Shown here piece after piece: positions 13,701-27,084 of a stretch of 64,000 bases of DNA. The DNA is from Anarhynchus alexandrinus (lineage: Eukaryota > Chordata > Aves > Charadriiformes > Charadriidae). Each line of letters starts with the position of its first letter. Positions within the stretch are counted from its first letter, which is position 1. The position numbers were made by a program, and so were the translations under genes. The notes under the pieces were generated by a model. That model had not been told where the DNA came from, ran no database searches, and was given only the letters and a program-made list of their open reading frames with translations. Where the stretch lies: positions 88,781 through 152,780 of the forward strand of contig VUYV01000054.1 of assembly GCA_008711295.1 (NCBI GenBank), written 5' to 3'.

Positions 13701-16700
13701 ACAGAACCTCATTTAAGTAGCCTGAAAAATATTTGGGAAGACATAAGAATGTGTAAATGAACTTTTGCAGTGGTAACAGTTTGAGAGTGGTTGTATTTTC
13801 CCTACTACAAGGCTGCAAGACCTACACAAATTAGAAGGAAGATAAGAGAAAATATTTAAAACAGGTTGCTTTTTTAGATAAGGAAAATATTCTGTGACAA
13901 ACAATCAGATGATATTTCAAAGGAACAATATGGCTCGCATGGAATAAATCAAAGATTTGAAACTTATCTTTCTCCAGCCTTCCTGTAAACTTCTTTTTGT
14001 TTCATGTCCTTTTTGTGAAGCTTTTGGTATTTGCTCATTTTGTGGAAACCAAATAGCAAATATCAAGAATTTTTAGTTATTTAGGAATGTCATTAAGGAA
14101 TACAGAGCTTCTCAGAACTCCCAGCAATAGGATTAGTAGGAAACTAGGGTCTAAGAAGTTGCGACACTTCCATTCTTGCAAGAGATTTTTCCTCCTATTG
14201 CGAAGTATTTGGTGCACCGATGTTTCAAGAAAAAAGTGGCTTATTCAAAAATTGGAAAGAAAAAAAGCAAAGGTTCTGCATTCAGTCCATCGGTGACTAG
14301 AAGAGCCAAAGGGATCAGAATTAAATACTTGTTTAGTGCTCCCAAAAAGAGATGCTGAATATGTTGCTGCTTATCAACACATAAAGTAAAAATTCCACCA
14401 TTTAGTACTGTGCCTGATGTGTTATAAAGAAAACAGTAAAATTCTGAGTGTACAACTTATGGAGAAGAAAAGAATAGTGAACTCTGCAGAGTAATGGTCC
14501 CTCTTTATCACTTTACAACGGCTGGGTTATGTTTTTTTTATAGCTGCCCCGTCAGAGCCTATACAATTGGCTTGTTTGAAGGGATATGTTTGGGAAATGT
14601 TATGTAACTGCCTGAGGATCAGTATACATTTATGCTCCCTTCTACGGAGATGTTTATCTTGTGGATCCATACACAATAAGTATATCAATCCAGTTCTACT
14701 TTGCCTCACATCAACCCATCTATTGTGTGGGCCACTCCTTGCAATGCAGGACAAGGAATCAGTTTGATTTTACTTTATCAAGTAGCTCTTACAGTAGTTT
14801 TGATGCCTAATAAAACAGATAGCTGCACATTAGTTCCTTAGAGCTGCAGTGCTGCTGATAAGTGTACAGTATATAGAAGTTCTAGACTCCATTCTGCAAA
14901 TCATTAAATGTTAAGTGTTCTGGTAGACTGCAATGATCTTTATTGTATTACTAATCTTCAGATTTACTGATCTCTTTGCTCTACTCATTATATCTTCACG
15001 TTCAAGCCTGAAGTATGCTTGGCCCTCTTTTAGGAAGAAAAAAAAAGAACAAGCAAATTCTCTTTTAAGCACAATAAGTACATTTAACTTCTCTGTTTTT
15101 CACCTTCAACATGGACGAACTGCTCCCTTCCTTTATCTCTTAGCAGAATCTACTTGGGAAGTTGATCTCAAAATATACAGCAGGACTTGCTTTTGCTCTA
15201 CTTAACAATTCAGTGTTTTCATGAATACAGAGTAGGTCTTTAACACACACTTAGCAGTTTGCAACTGCATAATCATCTGTTTGCACCTTGCCTTTCAAGT
15301 CTCAATGGTGGAATCATTCCTGCCACACAGTAACCAAGAACTGGAATTTCCTTTATCAATTCCAAAATATACTTCCTTTCCACAGTACCGCAGTTTAGTT
15401 GGGCATAACAGAACGAAACTCTGAACTGAAGAAGTTGTGCAGTCACAGATTCCCCTTTTCTCGATGTGCCATAGGAACTTTGCCTGACTGATTATTACGG
15501 TCAGCTTCTTAGAAAAATGTAGTCCCATTTATAGTACAATCTGGCTTTCCTGCTGTGTGAACTACAGCTTTCCCATTTAAGTTAATAGAAATCCAAGAGA
15601 CAGAAACAGGGCTATTGCACTGCTAGTAGCATCGATAGTCATGCTCCACATTGACTTTATTTTTCAAAACCTGATTTCATGTTTAATCATAAACAGTCAC
15701 TATTCTTCATGTTGGTATACTACTGTTTGACTTTATCTTGGAATCATAAAGGGACCTTAACTATTGTTTGATTCTATGAATTGTTTTTAATAAGTTGAAT
15801 AAAATTTGCATTTACACACTTTATTTTATCAAGGGCTATTTGCTGAATTTTTGTAAGGTTCATTAACACCTTCCTGAAACAGTGACAGACACTATCATTA
15901 CCTATAAAGTCTATTTGAAAGAGCCGATTTTTAACATGATTGTTTGTTAGGATAGGAATGGAATAATTGAAATTGCTTAGCTGCAATCCAACATCTCACC
16001 AAGTTTGCATGAACCAGTGTTCTGGGCACTGACTAAACAGAACTCAATCCTATTGAGTATTTATACCTTATTTCCCAAAGTAAAATTTCATTCCTTTAGG
16101 ACAACGTACACTTTACCACTATTTCCACATCAAAAGTTTCATCTTTTAAATGAGATGAAATTGAGCATATTCCAGAAGCTGGTCCCTGGAAATGCTGCAT
16201 TGGCTGCGGGCATATCTGCCCAAAGTATTTTATACAGGTGGTTGAAAGACTCTAACTGCTCGACCCACTACTTTCCTACTGTCTTCTCAGGGCACTTTGT
16301 GCCAGTTTTATTCTTTTTTTTTTTTTTAATTAAAATCTCAGCTATATAATTAGTGTTTTATAGGTTTTGATGTTGCTATATCTTAAGATGCTCATCTTCA
16401 CTGCTCATTACCTATGATAAAATTATTATAATATAGCAACATGTTTATTCTTCATTTGATAGCATTTCAAAAGTCTGAAGAGACTCTTGCTTATCTCAGT
16501 CAACATATGGCAGGATGGGATAGACCAGAATACCTGTACCACAAAAGAGTAATTTCTGTCACAATCTTTTCAGAGACTTAGGGTTAATAAAAGTTATTTA
16601 GAAACCTGCTTGAAAAACCTCAGAGTAGATGTGTTTACTTTTGTTTATACCACTTTCTAATTTCCTCTAACGGTCTCCAACCTCCTTGATGCTGCTAAAG

Positions 16701-17309
16701 AATGTATATTCTACTGCACTGCTCTTCTTCCCATTGCAACTTCCTACCCACCACTGCTGCATTCCTCCAGCAGTCTCTTTTCTAAATTTGATAGCATACA
16801 ACTTAGGGCAATCCCTCACTTTTTCCAAAACCAGCCTCATCCATACAAATGATTTGCAGGCAAAAGAAAATCTTTAAAGGACAACAACAGTAATTATTAT
16901 AAATTATTGTTTTTATCCAGCATGAAAACATTAATCAAATCCAGTTAAACACAAAACTGACATAAGAAATCTTGTCTACAGCTGAAAACGTGCATTTTCT
17001 GAAGCTATTGTTTCAACTATTTGTACCCCTTGCAATACATGAACTTCAAGACTACATATTCCAATTCCGCCTCTCTGAAATCAGCATTAGTCAGAGAAAT
17101 GTCAAGAGATCAGACCAGTGAACACTGTAAATAAAGGCAGCCTGACTCAAGATTACAATATGAACAAATAACAAATCAACACCCTTCCTCCCCTATTCTC
17201 CCTACTGGATTTTTTTGTTTGTTTTTGCGTGGCTTTCTGTAACTCTGTAAACCAGTGGCGTGAGCAGGAGGAAGCAGACAACTCGTTGAAATAACAGTCC
17301 TGTGGATTA
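10738..17309. other. Non-coding DNA, nothing recognised
   Basis: AT-rich, with stops in all frames. Homopolymer-rich spots include an A-rich tract at about 12167-12192, an A13 run at about 12952-12964 and a T-rich run at about 16314-16328. The longest open frame (10737-11165, plus) has no family features and ends in a lysine-rich tail made from an A-rich stretch. No transposon recognised. Confidence 0.55.
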
Positions 17310-17820
17310 TCACAGAATCATACCATCGTTATGCTTGGAAGAGACCTTTAAGATAATCAAGTCCAACCATTAACCCAGCACTGCCAAGTCACCACTAAAC
17401 CATGTCCCTCAGCACCACATCTATTGGTCTTTTAAATACCTCCAGGGATGGTGACTCCACCACTTCCCTGGGCAAACTGCTCCAATGCTTGATAACACTT
17501 CTGGAGAAGAATTTTTTCTTAATATCCAATCTAAATCTCCCCTGGTGCAACTTGAGGCCATTTCCTTTTGTCCTATCACCTGTCACTTGGGAGAACAGAA
17601 TGACCCCCACCTCGCTACAACCTCCTTTCAGGTAGTTGTAGAGAGCGATAAGGTGTCCCCTCAGCCTCCTCTTCTCCAGGCTAAACAACCCCAGTTCCCT
17701 CAGCCGCTCCTCATAAGACTGTGCTCTAGACCCTTCCCCAGCTTTGTTGCTCTTCTCTGGACACGCTCCAGCAACTCAGTGTCTTTCTTGTAGTGAGAGG
17801 CCCAAACCTGAACAGAGTCC
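17310..17820 (-). mobile_element. CR1 LINE, 3' fragment
   Basis: Read on the minus strand this is the 3' end of a CR1 non-LTR retrotransposon. A frame at 17395-17688 carries the conserved C-terminal end of ORF2: the SLEKRRLRG motif, YLKGG, and [15 protein letters not shown] close to the stop. It is followed by the short 3' untranslated region, ending at the left edge in TCACAGAATCA, which is one degenerate terminal repeat unit. The copy is 5'-truncated at about 17820; most of ORF2, including the reverse transcriptase, is absent, as is usual for CR1. Its 3' tail differs from those of the CR1 copies at 48638 and 51818, so it belongs to another subfamily. It is not mobile by itself. Confidence 0.9.
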
Positions 17821-19900
17821 TTCTCTGTTCTTTTGCACAGTTCTTAGAATCTGGAAACTGAGCCGAGGATAACAGTGGGATCTTCTAGACTTCTCCAGTA
17901 AAAGAAGAATAAGACGATCTTATTTTAGTCTTAAAAATGACTACAAATAATTCAAATTTCAAAGCAATTTACACACTATGAGGTATGATTTCCAAAGCAA
18001 GGGGCTTCACATTCATAGTTGAATTTGCAATTGCTCCTCGTGGCTGATCTCTCAGCTAGCTGAATAAGGACTCATGATGGGCCCAAATGTTGCAAAAGAA
18101 CCAAATTTTTCTCAAGTTCCTCAATTTTTTTGAGACATCTGGTTTTAAAGGAGTACGATGCATTGAAGTCATTTGCCATTTTGGCTTTAGGGAGCCTGCT
18201 AATGCAATATTAATCTGCTTCACTACAAGAACCTAGATTTCACAGCTAGGATCTCGACCTTATTGCCCAGCTTGCCATTTTCACACTGTGAGGAACATCA
18301 AATTCTCTTCTAATTTTAAATGGCTAATCGTATAACATTATATTATTTAATGTGTTTATATACAAGAAAATTTAGACCTGCATATCCTAGCAAGGTTTTT
18401 TATCTAACACAATGGTGTCAACCTAAAAAGAAAACAAAACCTTCTGCATTACATGGTATGTTTTCCTTCAATAATTCTGAAATAAAACAAAATCACATAT
18501 TTTACATACTGTTAAACAATAATGGCCCTGTGGAAGTAAAGCACTGTACCGTGTTCTTTCAACAGGGAAAACACCTTTCTAATTCCTTTCTCTTTATGGT
18601 GCTTACAAACAGGGAATGTATAAAGTCAATAATAAAATCATAACATTTACCAGAAAAAAAACTGTTTCTGTTATCCTGGAAAAGACATAAACAAATTCTG
18701 GAGATGAATTAAGGCCAGTAATTTAATTCAGCTTTGTCCTTGTTTAAGACAAAATTTAGACCTATTACTAACTAAATAAAATAATATTGTGCAGATTAGC
18801 TTAATAAATGCTTTAATTAATTTTAAATTCAATATATTAATGACTACAGAAAGTCCAAATAAGTAACTATTTCCTTTGAAAGACAGCTTTTCTCTTAAAA
18901 CAAATGCAGAATTTCTCTTTTCTATGATAAAAATTGCTTTTAAAAACTAGAGAAATTATTAAAGAACAAGAATATGAAAATGGAATGTGAGAAACAAATC
19001 ATTTATATGCATAAGCCCAATTTGACTGTTAAGCACCTCAGAAAGTGAGAGCGATCATGTATGAGATGAGGTCAACGGTACAACATCACTGGGAATCATC
19101 ATTTTAGTATGCGTCAGGTTTTAGAGCCACAAGAGGATTATTGTGGCTGTAAATGAGAAGCATCAGCAGTCAAATGTAGCTCCATAGCTCCGTAACTGCT
19201 TCATTGCATGACTTCTGGCAAATAACTTATTATGGTCCTTCCATGTGTTCATTTGCTCTGTTGTAATTACACCATATTTTGAGATTCTAGGTGAGAGGTA
19301 CCATCGGATACACACATATGTGTAGTATTGTAATGTACAAGTCTTCTTCACCTACACAAAAAATAACAGGGATATACATTCTATGAACGTCTCCGTGATT
19401 CAAAAATCCCACACAGAGACAATTGCTGGGCAAGCCTCACACATAGGAGGCAGAACGTAAAATAAGCCAAGAGGTGAGAGCCACTCCTCTCTGAGCACTT
19501 GCAGGTGCATCTGTTCTTCATGGGGGAAGGAGGAGATGTAGCAAAAAATGCAATGGTGCGTTGATTACCTCTCTGTGCAGGGGCAGGAGCTTACACTGAC
19601 ACAGCTTTTTCAGAAAGCAGTATGAGACAGGACTATTTAAGCACTGAAAGAAGCAGGTTCCCCACTATCAACTGTGAACAGAAAAGACCATGGGATTGGA
19701 CATTAAAAAACATTAAAAACAAAACCTAGTGTTGACAACACTATTCTGGTCCAATATCTAGAAAAAACTCAGATAAGTAAATAGCTGCCAATTTAACTTG
19801 GATGACAAATTTAGGAGTTGTTTTTTCAACATCAAAGATGCTCTGATATCAACACAGTTTGAGCAAACCAATGTATAAGGCATTTGTTATTTCTCTGAGC
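17821..19900. other. Non-coding DNA, nothing recognised
   Basis: AT-rich unique-looking sequence. The open frame 18320-18643 (plus, 107 codons) is a translation of AT-rich DNA without family features. No transposon or tandem repeat recognised. Confidence 0.5.
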
Positions 19901-19970
19901 ACAGGGCTTAATTCCTCCCTGGAGTAGTTCCAGGGAAGTCAATGGAGTTGCCTGAGGGATAAACTTAGGG
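19901..19970. repeat. Decayed palindromic amniote interspersed repeat (second remnant)
   Basis: The core ctggagtagttccaggg is followed by aagtcaatggagttgcctg. The two halves are imperfect inverted complements of the GGAGTAACTCC ... GGAGTTACTCC type around a TGAAGTCA centre, preceded by agggcttaattcctccct. It resembles the same broad class of old amniote palindromic repeats as 6879-6968, though a different family. The identification rests on pattern memory and a 70-bp match, so it is tentative. Confidence 0.4.
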
Positions 19971-22900
19971 ATGTTCAGATGACCGCAAATGATCAAATTA
20001 CTGCACTTTATGATATTATGCTCTCACCAGAGATGTTCTAACAGATTGTATGTGTTTCTAACTCAATTGAAAGGAAACAACTAATTTAATTGGAAGGAAC
20101 AAGTTTAAATCTCCAGCTTGCATTCACACTCCCATTTCTCCTGTCTACCAGTGAGCCCACTTACCAATTCACCCCTCTCCCATTCCCTAGTCAATAACCT
20201 AAGTGACACACATGCTGACCTCATGTCTGCTGGGCAACAGTGAGCCTTAGGAGTTGTAGTCATTTACAGGCAGTGCCTTCTTAACCAACAAGTTCGTGCA
20301 CTCACGATTGTGTGAATGCACATCAGTCAGGATAGTCTTAATTCAGAATAATTCTTTTATACCTCACAACCTGGCACAATCCCACTTACAAGTACAATCC
20401 TGAAAAATATTTTTAGGTTGTTTGTTTTTTGGTTTTTTTTTTTTTGTATTCCAGTAACGCAGTCACAATTTTGCAGCTAACAAAATGTCACATTTTCTTT
20501 TACACGTATTCATAACAGATTGGGTCTTTGTAGTCATACATACGCATACACTTAAACAAATGTCTGGTTTCTACCTTAATGTTGCTGTACAGGTGGTTTT
20601 AGAAGGTATTTCACAGGAGGATACATTAGGAAGACAAAGCCTAAATTCCACACATTTCAACGTCTGTTTTGTTTCCATGGAATGACTGAATACAGCAAGC
20701 CAACAGAGTTTGTCTGCAGATGTATTTTCTGTTGTTAGTCCAGGAGAATTTGGATTTTTTTCTTGAACTTTTAACTACAGCTACCCAGCAGTTTCACAGA
20801 GTTTCATTTGTGTTTTAGGAATTGAGGCTGTATGCCAGGACAGGTGTCTTAAAAGAGACACAAGAAAGGTTGTTACAATTTTTAATTGAATTGTTCCCAT
20901 TAACTCTGTGGGATCAGAGACTTCTGCCAGCAGGGTTCCCTACGTTTTTGCTATGTGACAAAGAGTGCAATAATTATGAGGGATAGTATTTTAAGCAGGA
21001 GCACAGTGTCAGGGAAAGACTGTAAATCTATCTTCCTACTTGCAATAGAACAACTAACCGCAGAAAAATGATTTGTGTATTTGGGAATATGAGCACACCG
21101 ATTACTGGGTGGGGACAACCTGCTTTACTTTACATAATTATGTAGATTAAGGAATATAATTTATGATACCATACATAATAATTTCAAAGAATTATTTCCT
21201 TAGCTTCCATATACAAAACTTCTCTGATTTTTTACTATTCAAATTTACCCTGTTCTCTGAAGACAGCTATATCTATTCAAAGACTATTTAGCTAATTTAT
21301 TATTCTTTTTATCCACTCCTCTCTAATATATTTTCTCCTGTGGATTAATAAAATAAGGGTCAAGCTTCAGAGGGTGACAAAGCATGAGTCAGTCAGGATG
21401 ATTTATAGTTCAGCTGAGAGTGCTAGCACACCATTAGATAAATATTCCAATCAGTTTGAAGTTGTTTCCTAATGATGACAGTGAATGTTAGTGATCACTT
21501 CTAAAGTGAGAGCTGCCAGTATGCAAGAGTTAATAATGGCAGAAAAACAGGTAAAGGACTAACTACTGAGGAGCCCTTGGAGGTTTTTTAAAATTTCATC
21601 TAAAAGAGCATGACTAGACAACAGAAAGCAGAGAATATAAACTCTTGTATCGTCTTGTTTTTCATTTAGAGAAGCATTCATCAGAATGAAAGCTTTTTAA
21701 TATTCTTGGTTGTTCTGTATTTTAGCACGGAACTCTTTTCAAATAGAAATACAAAGAAAAATGTATTTCTGTAAAATATATGGATGGTGTTACAGTGAAA
21801 AAGGTCTTTAGAAACAGTTAACACAATAAGGAAATTCATCTATAAATAGAAAACTGCAGTGAAGATCTAAAATACTGAGCAAAGTGACTCATAACAGAGT
21901 ACGTCAAAAATAGGCATTTGCAGAAAATATAACTTAATGCAGTATTAACAAATACTTATTAAGAAGCCATATTGAGCAGAAAAGATATAGTGTCTTTTGG
22001 GTGCCGCAGACTCAATGCAGCAAAGTTTATTTGCAGGGAGGTATGCAGCTCCAGAAGAAAGTCACCTGTACCACTTGCACAAGGAGAAATTGAGCAATTC
22101 TGCTGATGAGATGAGTGCAGCTGTGCTTGGAGGAAAACTGCCCTGGCTGGTGCTCCCACCACCATTTAGTGCTGTCATGTCCAATGCCCCTGGGAGAAAG
22201 CAATGTCCCAGGATAAGACCATTTACAATGCTAAATTACAGTGTTTGGTACTATTACATTAGAAGATTAGAACAGTTCTATATTGATCTTAGACTCTGTT
22301 TCACACCCCTGAGGTAATTATAGGCCCAGAGAGTGCCTCCAGCTCTATTTATGGTGGGGATTAAGGGGATTGTATGGACAGGATTACCTTTCAAATTTAA
22401 TAGCTACCCCTTTGCTCAGAGATAGAACATTCAGTGACCTGATCGGTAAGTTCTGGAGTAAAAACTTAGGGGATAAGGCAGATGTTTTAAAAATCATATA
22501 TTGAGAGTGAAATATTTGACTCCTCTGATATGCAAACAACTAAGACGACTCTCTTCTTTAAAAAAAAACCAACAAAACCTCGTGAAGGAAAGCAAAAAAC
22601 CTTGCATCCTCAAAGGTAAAAAGTATACCAAATATGGAACAGCGGTGTATTGATACCTTTATTGTATTTGCTTAATTTGATAGACTGATGGATCTAAATT
22701 TAGATTCATTTTTTTCATATATCCCCAACATACAGAAGATACTTCAATGAAGTTTTATTGCACAGTATGTTTTGAGTTCTAAAATCAGTTCCCACGTTAC
22801 TTTGAGAATACAGATTTATATGCAAATTGTATCAGCTTCAAAGATATTCAAATGAGACCTGTAACAGTTATTGTACCACAATTGATTTCACAAATAATAT

Positions 22901-24741
22901 TCATTTTTAAGCACTTTATAGAGTTTTCAGTTCATGTAGCCTTGAAGCTCATCTGATTACCTGATTAAAAAACAGCACTGTAGCACGGATTTGAGAGTCT
23001 AAATAGTTTCTCTCACAAGCTACGAAGCCTGGCATTTAAAGTTCTAAGAGAAAAATAAATCAAGTTTTGTGTATTTGTTTCAATGGGATGTCTCTAACTT
23101 GTTTGCCTTGGAAGCATTCTGGTAACATTTGAAATTCCTATTTCAAAAATTATTTTCATGTAAATTGATTAAAAAAGAAAACAAGTGCACGTGCAACAAA
23201 ATTAGCATTTAACACCCCCACCATGCATGTTGACTGAAAGACCAGTCACTGGTTTCGTCCCTTATGCTCCTACATCAGGGTCAGGAATACATGTGGGTAC
23301 AAGCCTCACGTGTGGTCCCACCCAAGACAGAATTTGAGTTGGGGACACCACTTCTTCGAAGACCCATAGCACAAAACAACTCCCCTTTCTGTCCCAAACT
23401 GTAGACCACGAGGCTTCAAAATTTTCATGCAGCCTGGAAGCCCTAGAAGCTTCACTTAAGGATTTAGAGATGGAACGCACCGAGAGACTTCCTAACATTC
23501 ACTAGCTGTGCTGTGCAGGTGGGAACTCATTAAATTCCATGGTCTCAGCTATACCAAGGATTCACAGGATTTGTTCTTGACTTTACAGCATCACATCTGA
23601 GAATCTTCCCAAGCTATTAATCTTTCTTTCCAGCCATGACTATAAAATCTTGCTGATTTTATCAGTCTGCTAGATCTGAGAGCTGGTCATCACGGCTGAG
23701 CCGGAAGCCTTGCAATTTGGACTCCTAAATTCAGTTACTTTTAAGAATTTCAAAACGCTTTTTAAATTTATTTCCTTCAAAAATGGAATTTTTGGGGAAA
23801 AATCTTTTGTTCTGAAAAAAACCTTACTTTATTCAAAATGTCAGTCTTACACGGAACAGCTCTAGCAACCAATTTTTCTATGTGTTAGGCCACAGAAAGC
23901 CTAATATTAGGGAAGGAATATATTTTTTATTATAATGACCATTCACTACTGGATCCTAGCAGGCACATCAGAAATATTTCAAGTCTAACTTTTTTCTTTT
24001 TAAACAATAATTTACTAATGGCAGAGGAAAAAATTATTTATCAAGCAGAGATTTGCCTGCCAGGGGAAATGAACATGTGTTAAGGAAGCTTTAGTTATAT
24101 GCTTACAAGCGCTGTTGAGGGCAGCCTGTGTTCCCAAGTCATGTGCTCCTCAGCCATGTTCTGAATATCCACAGTATCTGGCACCTCTTGATGATATCTA
24201 AGTTTTGCTTCTGAAGCAGAAGAGAGATATCTTGTCTTGCTTCACTTATCCTTGGCAGTAGAATACAACACTCCATTGTTTAATATGTGATTCTGACAAT
24301 ATCCTCTAACTATGAATGTAGAGTAATTATATAAAACATTTGCTCAGTCTAGCTATATATAGTTCCTTAATGTTTTCCTGCTAACAAATGGAATTATAGC
24401 AGCTAGTAATAACATCAGCTTTAATTAAATTTCACCCCTTGTTTGAATACATCCACTTACTTTATAGCGTGAGTCATTTGAATTCTTACTAATATGCCTT
24501 CTTTTGTAAACCAGATTCCTGTGTTTCTGACAAAGGTCTGCACTTAACTATAGAGGGAGCAACAGCAATCACTATAGTTAAGATTACAGAACTATTTTTA
24601 TTTTCTCTTCTTTCAACTTTTTAATAATAGGCATGATATTTTCTGTGATCAGTCTGAGCTTGAAGGTGAATACTTTACTAGTTTGACCAAAAATAAAAGC
24701 AGTTGGGAAAAATGCACATCTTTCTTATAATATTATACCTA

Positions 24742-24811
24742 TGGGTTTTTTTTGGTTGTGGGGTTTTTTTGGTGGTGGTTTTTTTTTTTCTTGTTTGTTT
24801 GGGTTTTTTTT
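24742..24811. repeat. T/G-rich low-complexity tract
   Basis: Runs of 7 to 12 T are interrupted by GG and GGTGGTGG blocks, for example gggtttttttt and ggtggtggtttttt. The open frame crossing it encodes only a hydrophobic F/V/G/L-rich string and is an artefact of composition. A shorter similar tract lies at about 24896-24916. Confidence 0.8.
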
Positions 24812-26462
24812 ATAACAGCACTATAACTGAAACAGCAAACAGTTTAAAGCTCAAGTTTACCATAGCAATAGTTGTCAGTTGGAAATACTTTTGAGGTTTG
24901 TGGGGTTTTTTTGTTTCTGATAGGTACTGCTTTTAATGTGATTGTATTACAGACACGAGTCTTTGCCACTCAGGTGCTATCTCCAAAACTCATACATCGT
25001 GCAGTTAAAGCCCACTCCGTTACCTTCAGTTGACCTTCCTTTAAGCATCTGCAGTGATTTGTTGTGTACGTGCTTGGATCTGAGGTGCATAGTAAACAGC
25101 AGAAACAGACAAAAATCGGTCAGGCTGCCTGGATCATAAGGACATGAACAAGTGAAAAATTTAAGATGAAAAGGGGCTTCAATATGTCCTTTGCATCTTT
25201 CCTTTTAAAAGCTGCATACTCACAGAGAAATAATTTCTCGCCAGGGATGCTACAGGGATATCTTTGGACCACAACTATTATTTTTCCAGAACAAAAAAAC
25301 ATGCTGTGACTTTACCTCCAGTGGTAACACCTCAATGGAAAAAAACTTGTGCCAGCAAATGGTTGACTTTATCTCTCAATCAAGGGTGGATACCCCAGAT
25401 TAAAGCAATCAAAAAAAATGGAATAACTTGTGAATGACACAGTTCAGCGCAGCAGGATTTTTGACGCCAACTTATGTCCAGGACTCAGGAAGTATGTGAC
25501 AATCCTAAAATCAAATATTCTTCGACCTTTTTAAAAAAGCAACATGTATTTACATTTATCATTTTAAAAATGTCCCTTTCAAAAGTTCATTAAATCCTTC
25601 TTCTGTTCTGGAAGTACAGATCACTGGTACATAACAAAAGTAATTGCCTTCTCTACAGCATTAGGTTTTTTTATATATATATGATTTTTTTTTTTATCCT
25701 CTGCATTTTTCTCCACAGTAAGCACTTTCAATCTTTTAAATCCCCTTCCTATGGAACACTTTCCTCATCTCTAATCATTTAATCATCTGAATATGAATCT
25801 CCTCTATTCATGTTTAGGAAGGGTTTTACTGTGAATCCTTGGACTTTGTGGTGCTATAAGCTATGCTGTCTGCCTTTTCTTAAGGAGGTTGTAAATCCTG
25901 TGTCCTCTGAAGAGCATGGTATTTCAGACTGCATTTTCTAACATTTTATATTTTAGTGTTTTAACAAGGAAGAGGAATGTTTAGGGCACTATAATTTCTA
26001 GAGGGCATGTTCCAAAGCTAAAGAAGTCAATTAGAAGAAGGAAGGAGTTAGGCAGTATTCTTTTTAGAAGAGAGGATGTTCAGAATTTTTAAAGGTTTTT
26101 TGCGGGGTTTAGCACAAAAAAAAAAAAACCACAACAAAAAAACCCCACCCAGGATGTATATAAATTAATCAAGGGCAATTATAAAAATTGTTCGGAGAGA
26201 TAAAGCTGAATTGGCTATTGCAGATTATTCGTAGTGAAGCTGTCTATAGAGTAGAAGCAACAGTAGTTGTCCAGGTTAAGAGCAAGTTCTGTCTAGCACA
26301 CTGAAGAGAGTGCATGCATACATAAGACAAGTACATTTCATGACTACTATGAGGTTAAAAGGCTCGCATTAACTGTGTTGTTGCAGATGCTTTCAGAGCA
26401 ACTTGCAAAAATGAAATTTAATGCAAATTCTCTTACCTGATTTAAAAAAGATCCTTCTAGAA

Positions 26463-26467
26463 ACAGT
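26463..26467. repeat. Target-site duplication, left copy (LTR copy 1)
   Basis: ACAGT immediately precedes the TG of the LTR and is repeated exactly after its final CA at 27224-27228. Confidence 0.85.
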
Positions 26468-26825
26468 TGTCCTCGTTTGAGATAGAACAGAATCAATTTT
26501 CTTTTCACTAGTTTTACTTTTCAGTTAAGTCTCTTCTAACTGACTGTATTCTCTGAAATTAACGCTCTATTTTTCAGACAGTGTCTGCTTCTAGCAGATA
26601 AGGTGTGATGTTTATAGGTAATACCAAGGAACGGCATGCAGAGAAGCTCTGCATATCTTATACTTATTCCTATAACAACCAAGGTCTGCTAACTTTCTTA
26701 TTTATCAAGTTGGAGGGTCAGAAGCAGAAGAGCTTTGAGGAGTCACACCTGTGGGGAGGAGCAGACAGGACAGGTGACCCCAAACTGACCAACAGGGTAT
26801 TCTATCCCATCTGCACCATGCTCAG

Positions 26826-26831
26826 TATAAA
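26826..26831 (+). promoter_or_regulatory. TATA box of LTR copy 1
   Basis: TATAAA sits inside the LTR, about 250 bp before the ATTAAA signal. This is the usual order of promoter and polyadenylation signal in a retroviral LTR. The second LTR copy has a decayed TACAAAA at the same place (51114-51120). Confidence 0.6.
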
Positions 26832-27078
26832 GCTGAGGGATCAAAGGGGTCAGCCTCTTTCTTCAACAGCCGGTACCTGAGGAGGACTCTGTCCGTTCTT
26901 CTGCCTTTGACCCTGATCTGTCTGTTCCTGAATCCAGTTCCTGTCTGCTGCTGAGTCCAGTTTGGGATTTTGCCAGTGGCTGCCAGCAATGCAATCATCA
27001 CCCTGGGTGCTTGATATTGGTTTTGTATAGATTTCATTATTTTCTTATCAATTTTTCTCTTTTTATTGTTAATATTTC

Positions 27079-27084
27079 ATTAAA
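27079..27084 (+). promoter_or_regulatory. Polyadenylation signal of LTR copy 1
   Basis: ATTAAA lies in a segment (ttattgttaatatttc followed by attaaag) that is identical in the other LTR copy at 51359-51364, so it is conserved in the family. Confidence 0.6.

Larger units (their letters stand above)
19971..26467. other. Non-coding DNA, nothing recognised beyond simple tracts
   Basis: AT-rich, without a supported gene. A T-rich run lies at about 20432-20446. A T/G-rich tract lies at 24742-24811. A short TATA repeat lies near 25674-25681, followed by a T-run at 25685-25695. An A-rich run lies at about 26116-26142. Open frames at 21997-22317 (plus) and 23262-23498 (minus) sit in slightly GC-richer DNA but show no motif that I can name. 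Confidence 0.5.

Noticed and set aside
24703..24894. Small hydrophobic membrane protein
   Set aside because: The hydrophobic residues come from a T/G low-complexity tract, not from a real coding sequence.
26605..26880. Protein-coding gene inside LTR copy 1 (also 50923-51171 in copy 2)
   Set aside because: The shared open frame reflects shared LTR sequence; it spans the promoter region and has no retroviral or host protein features.
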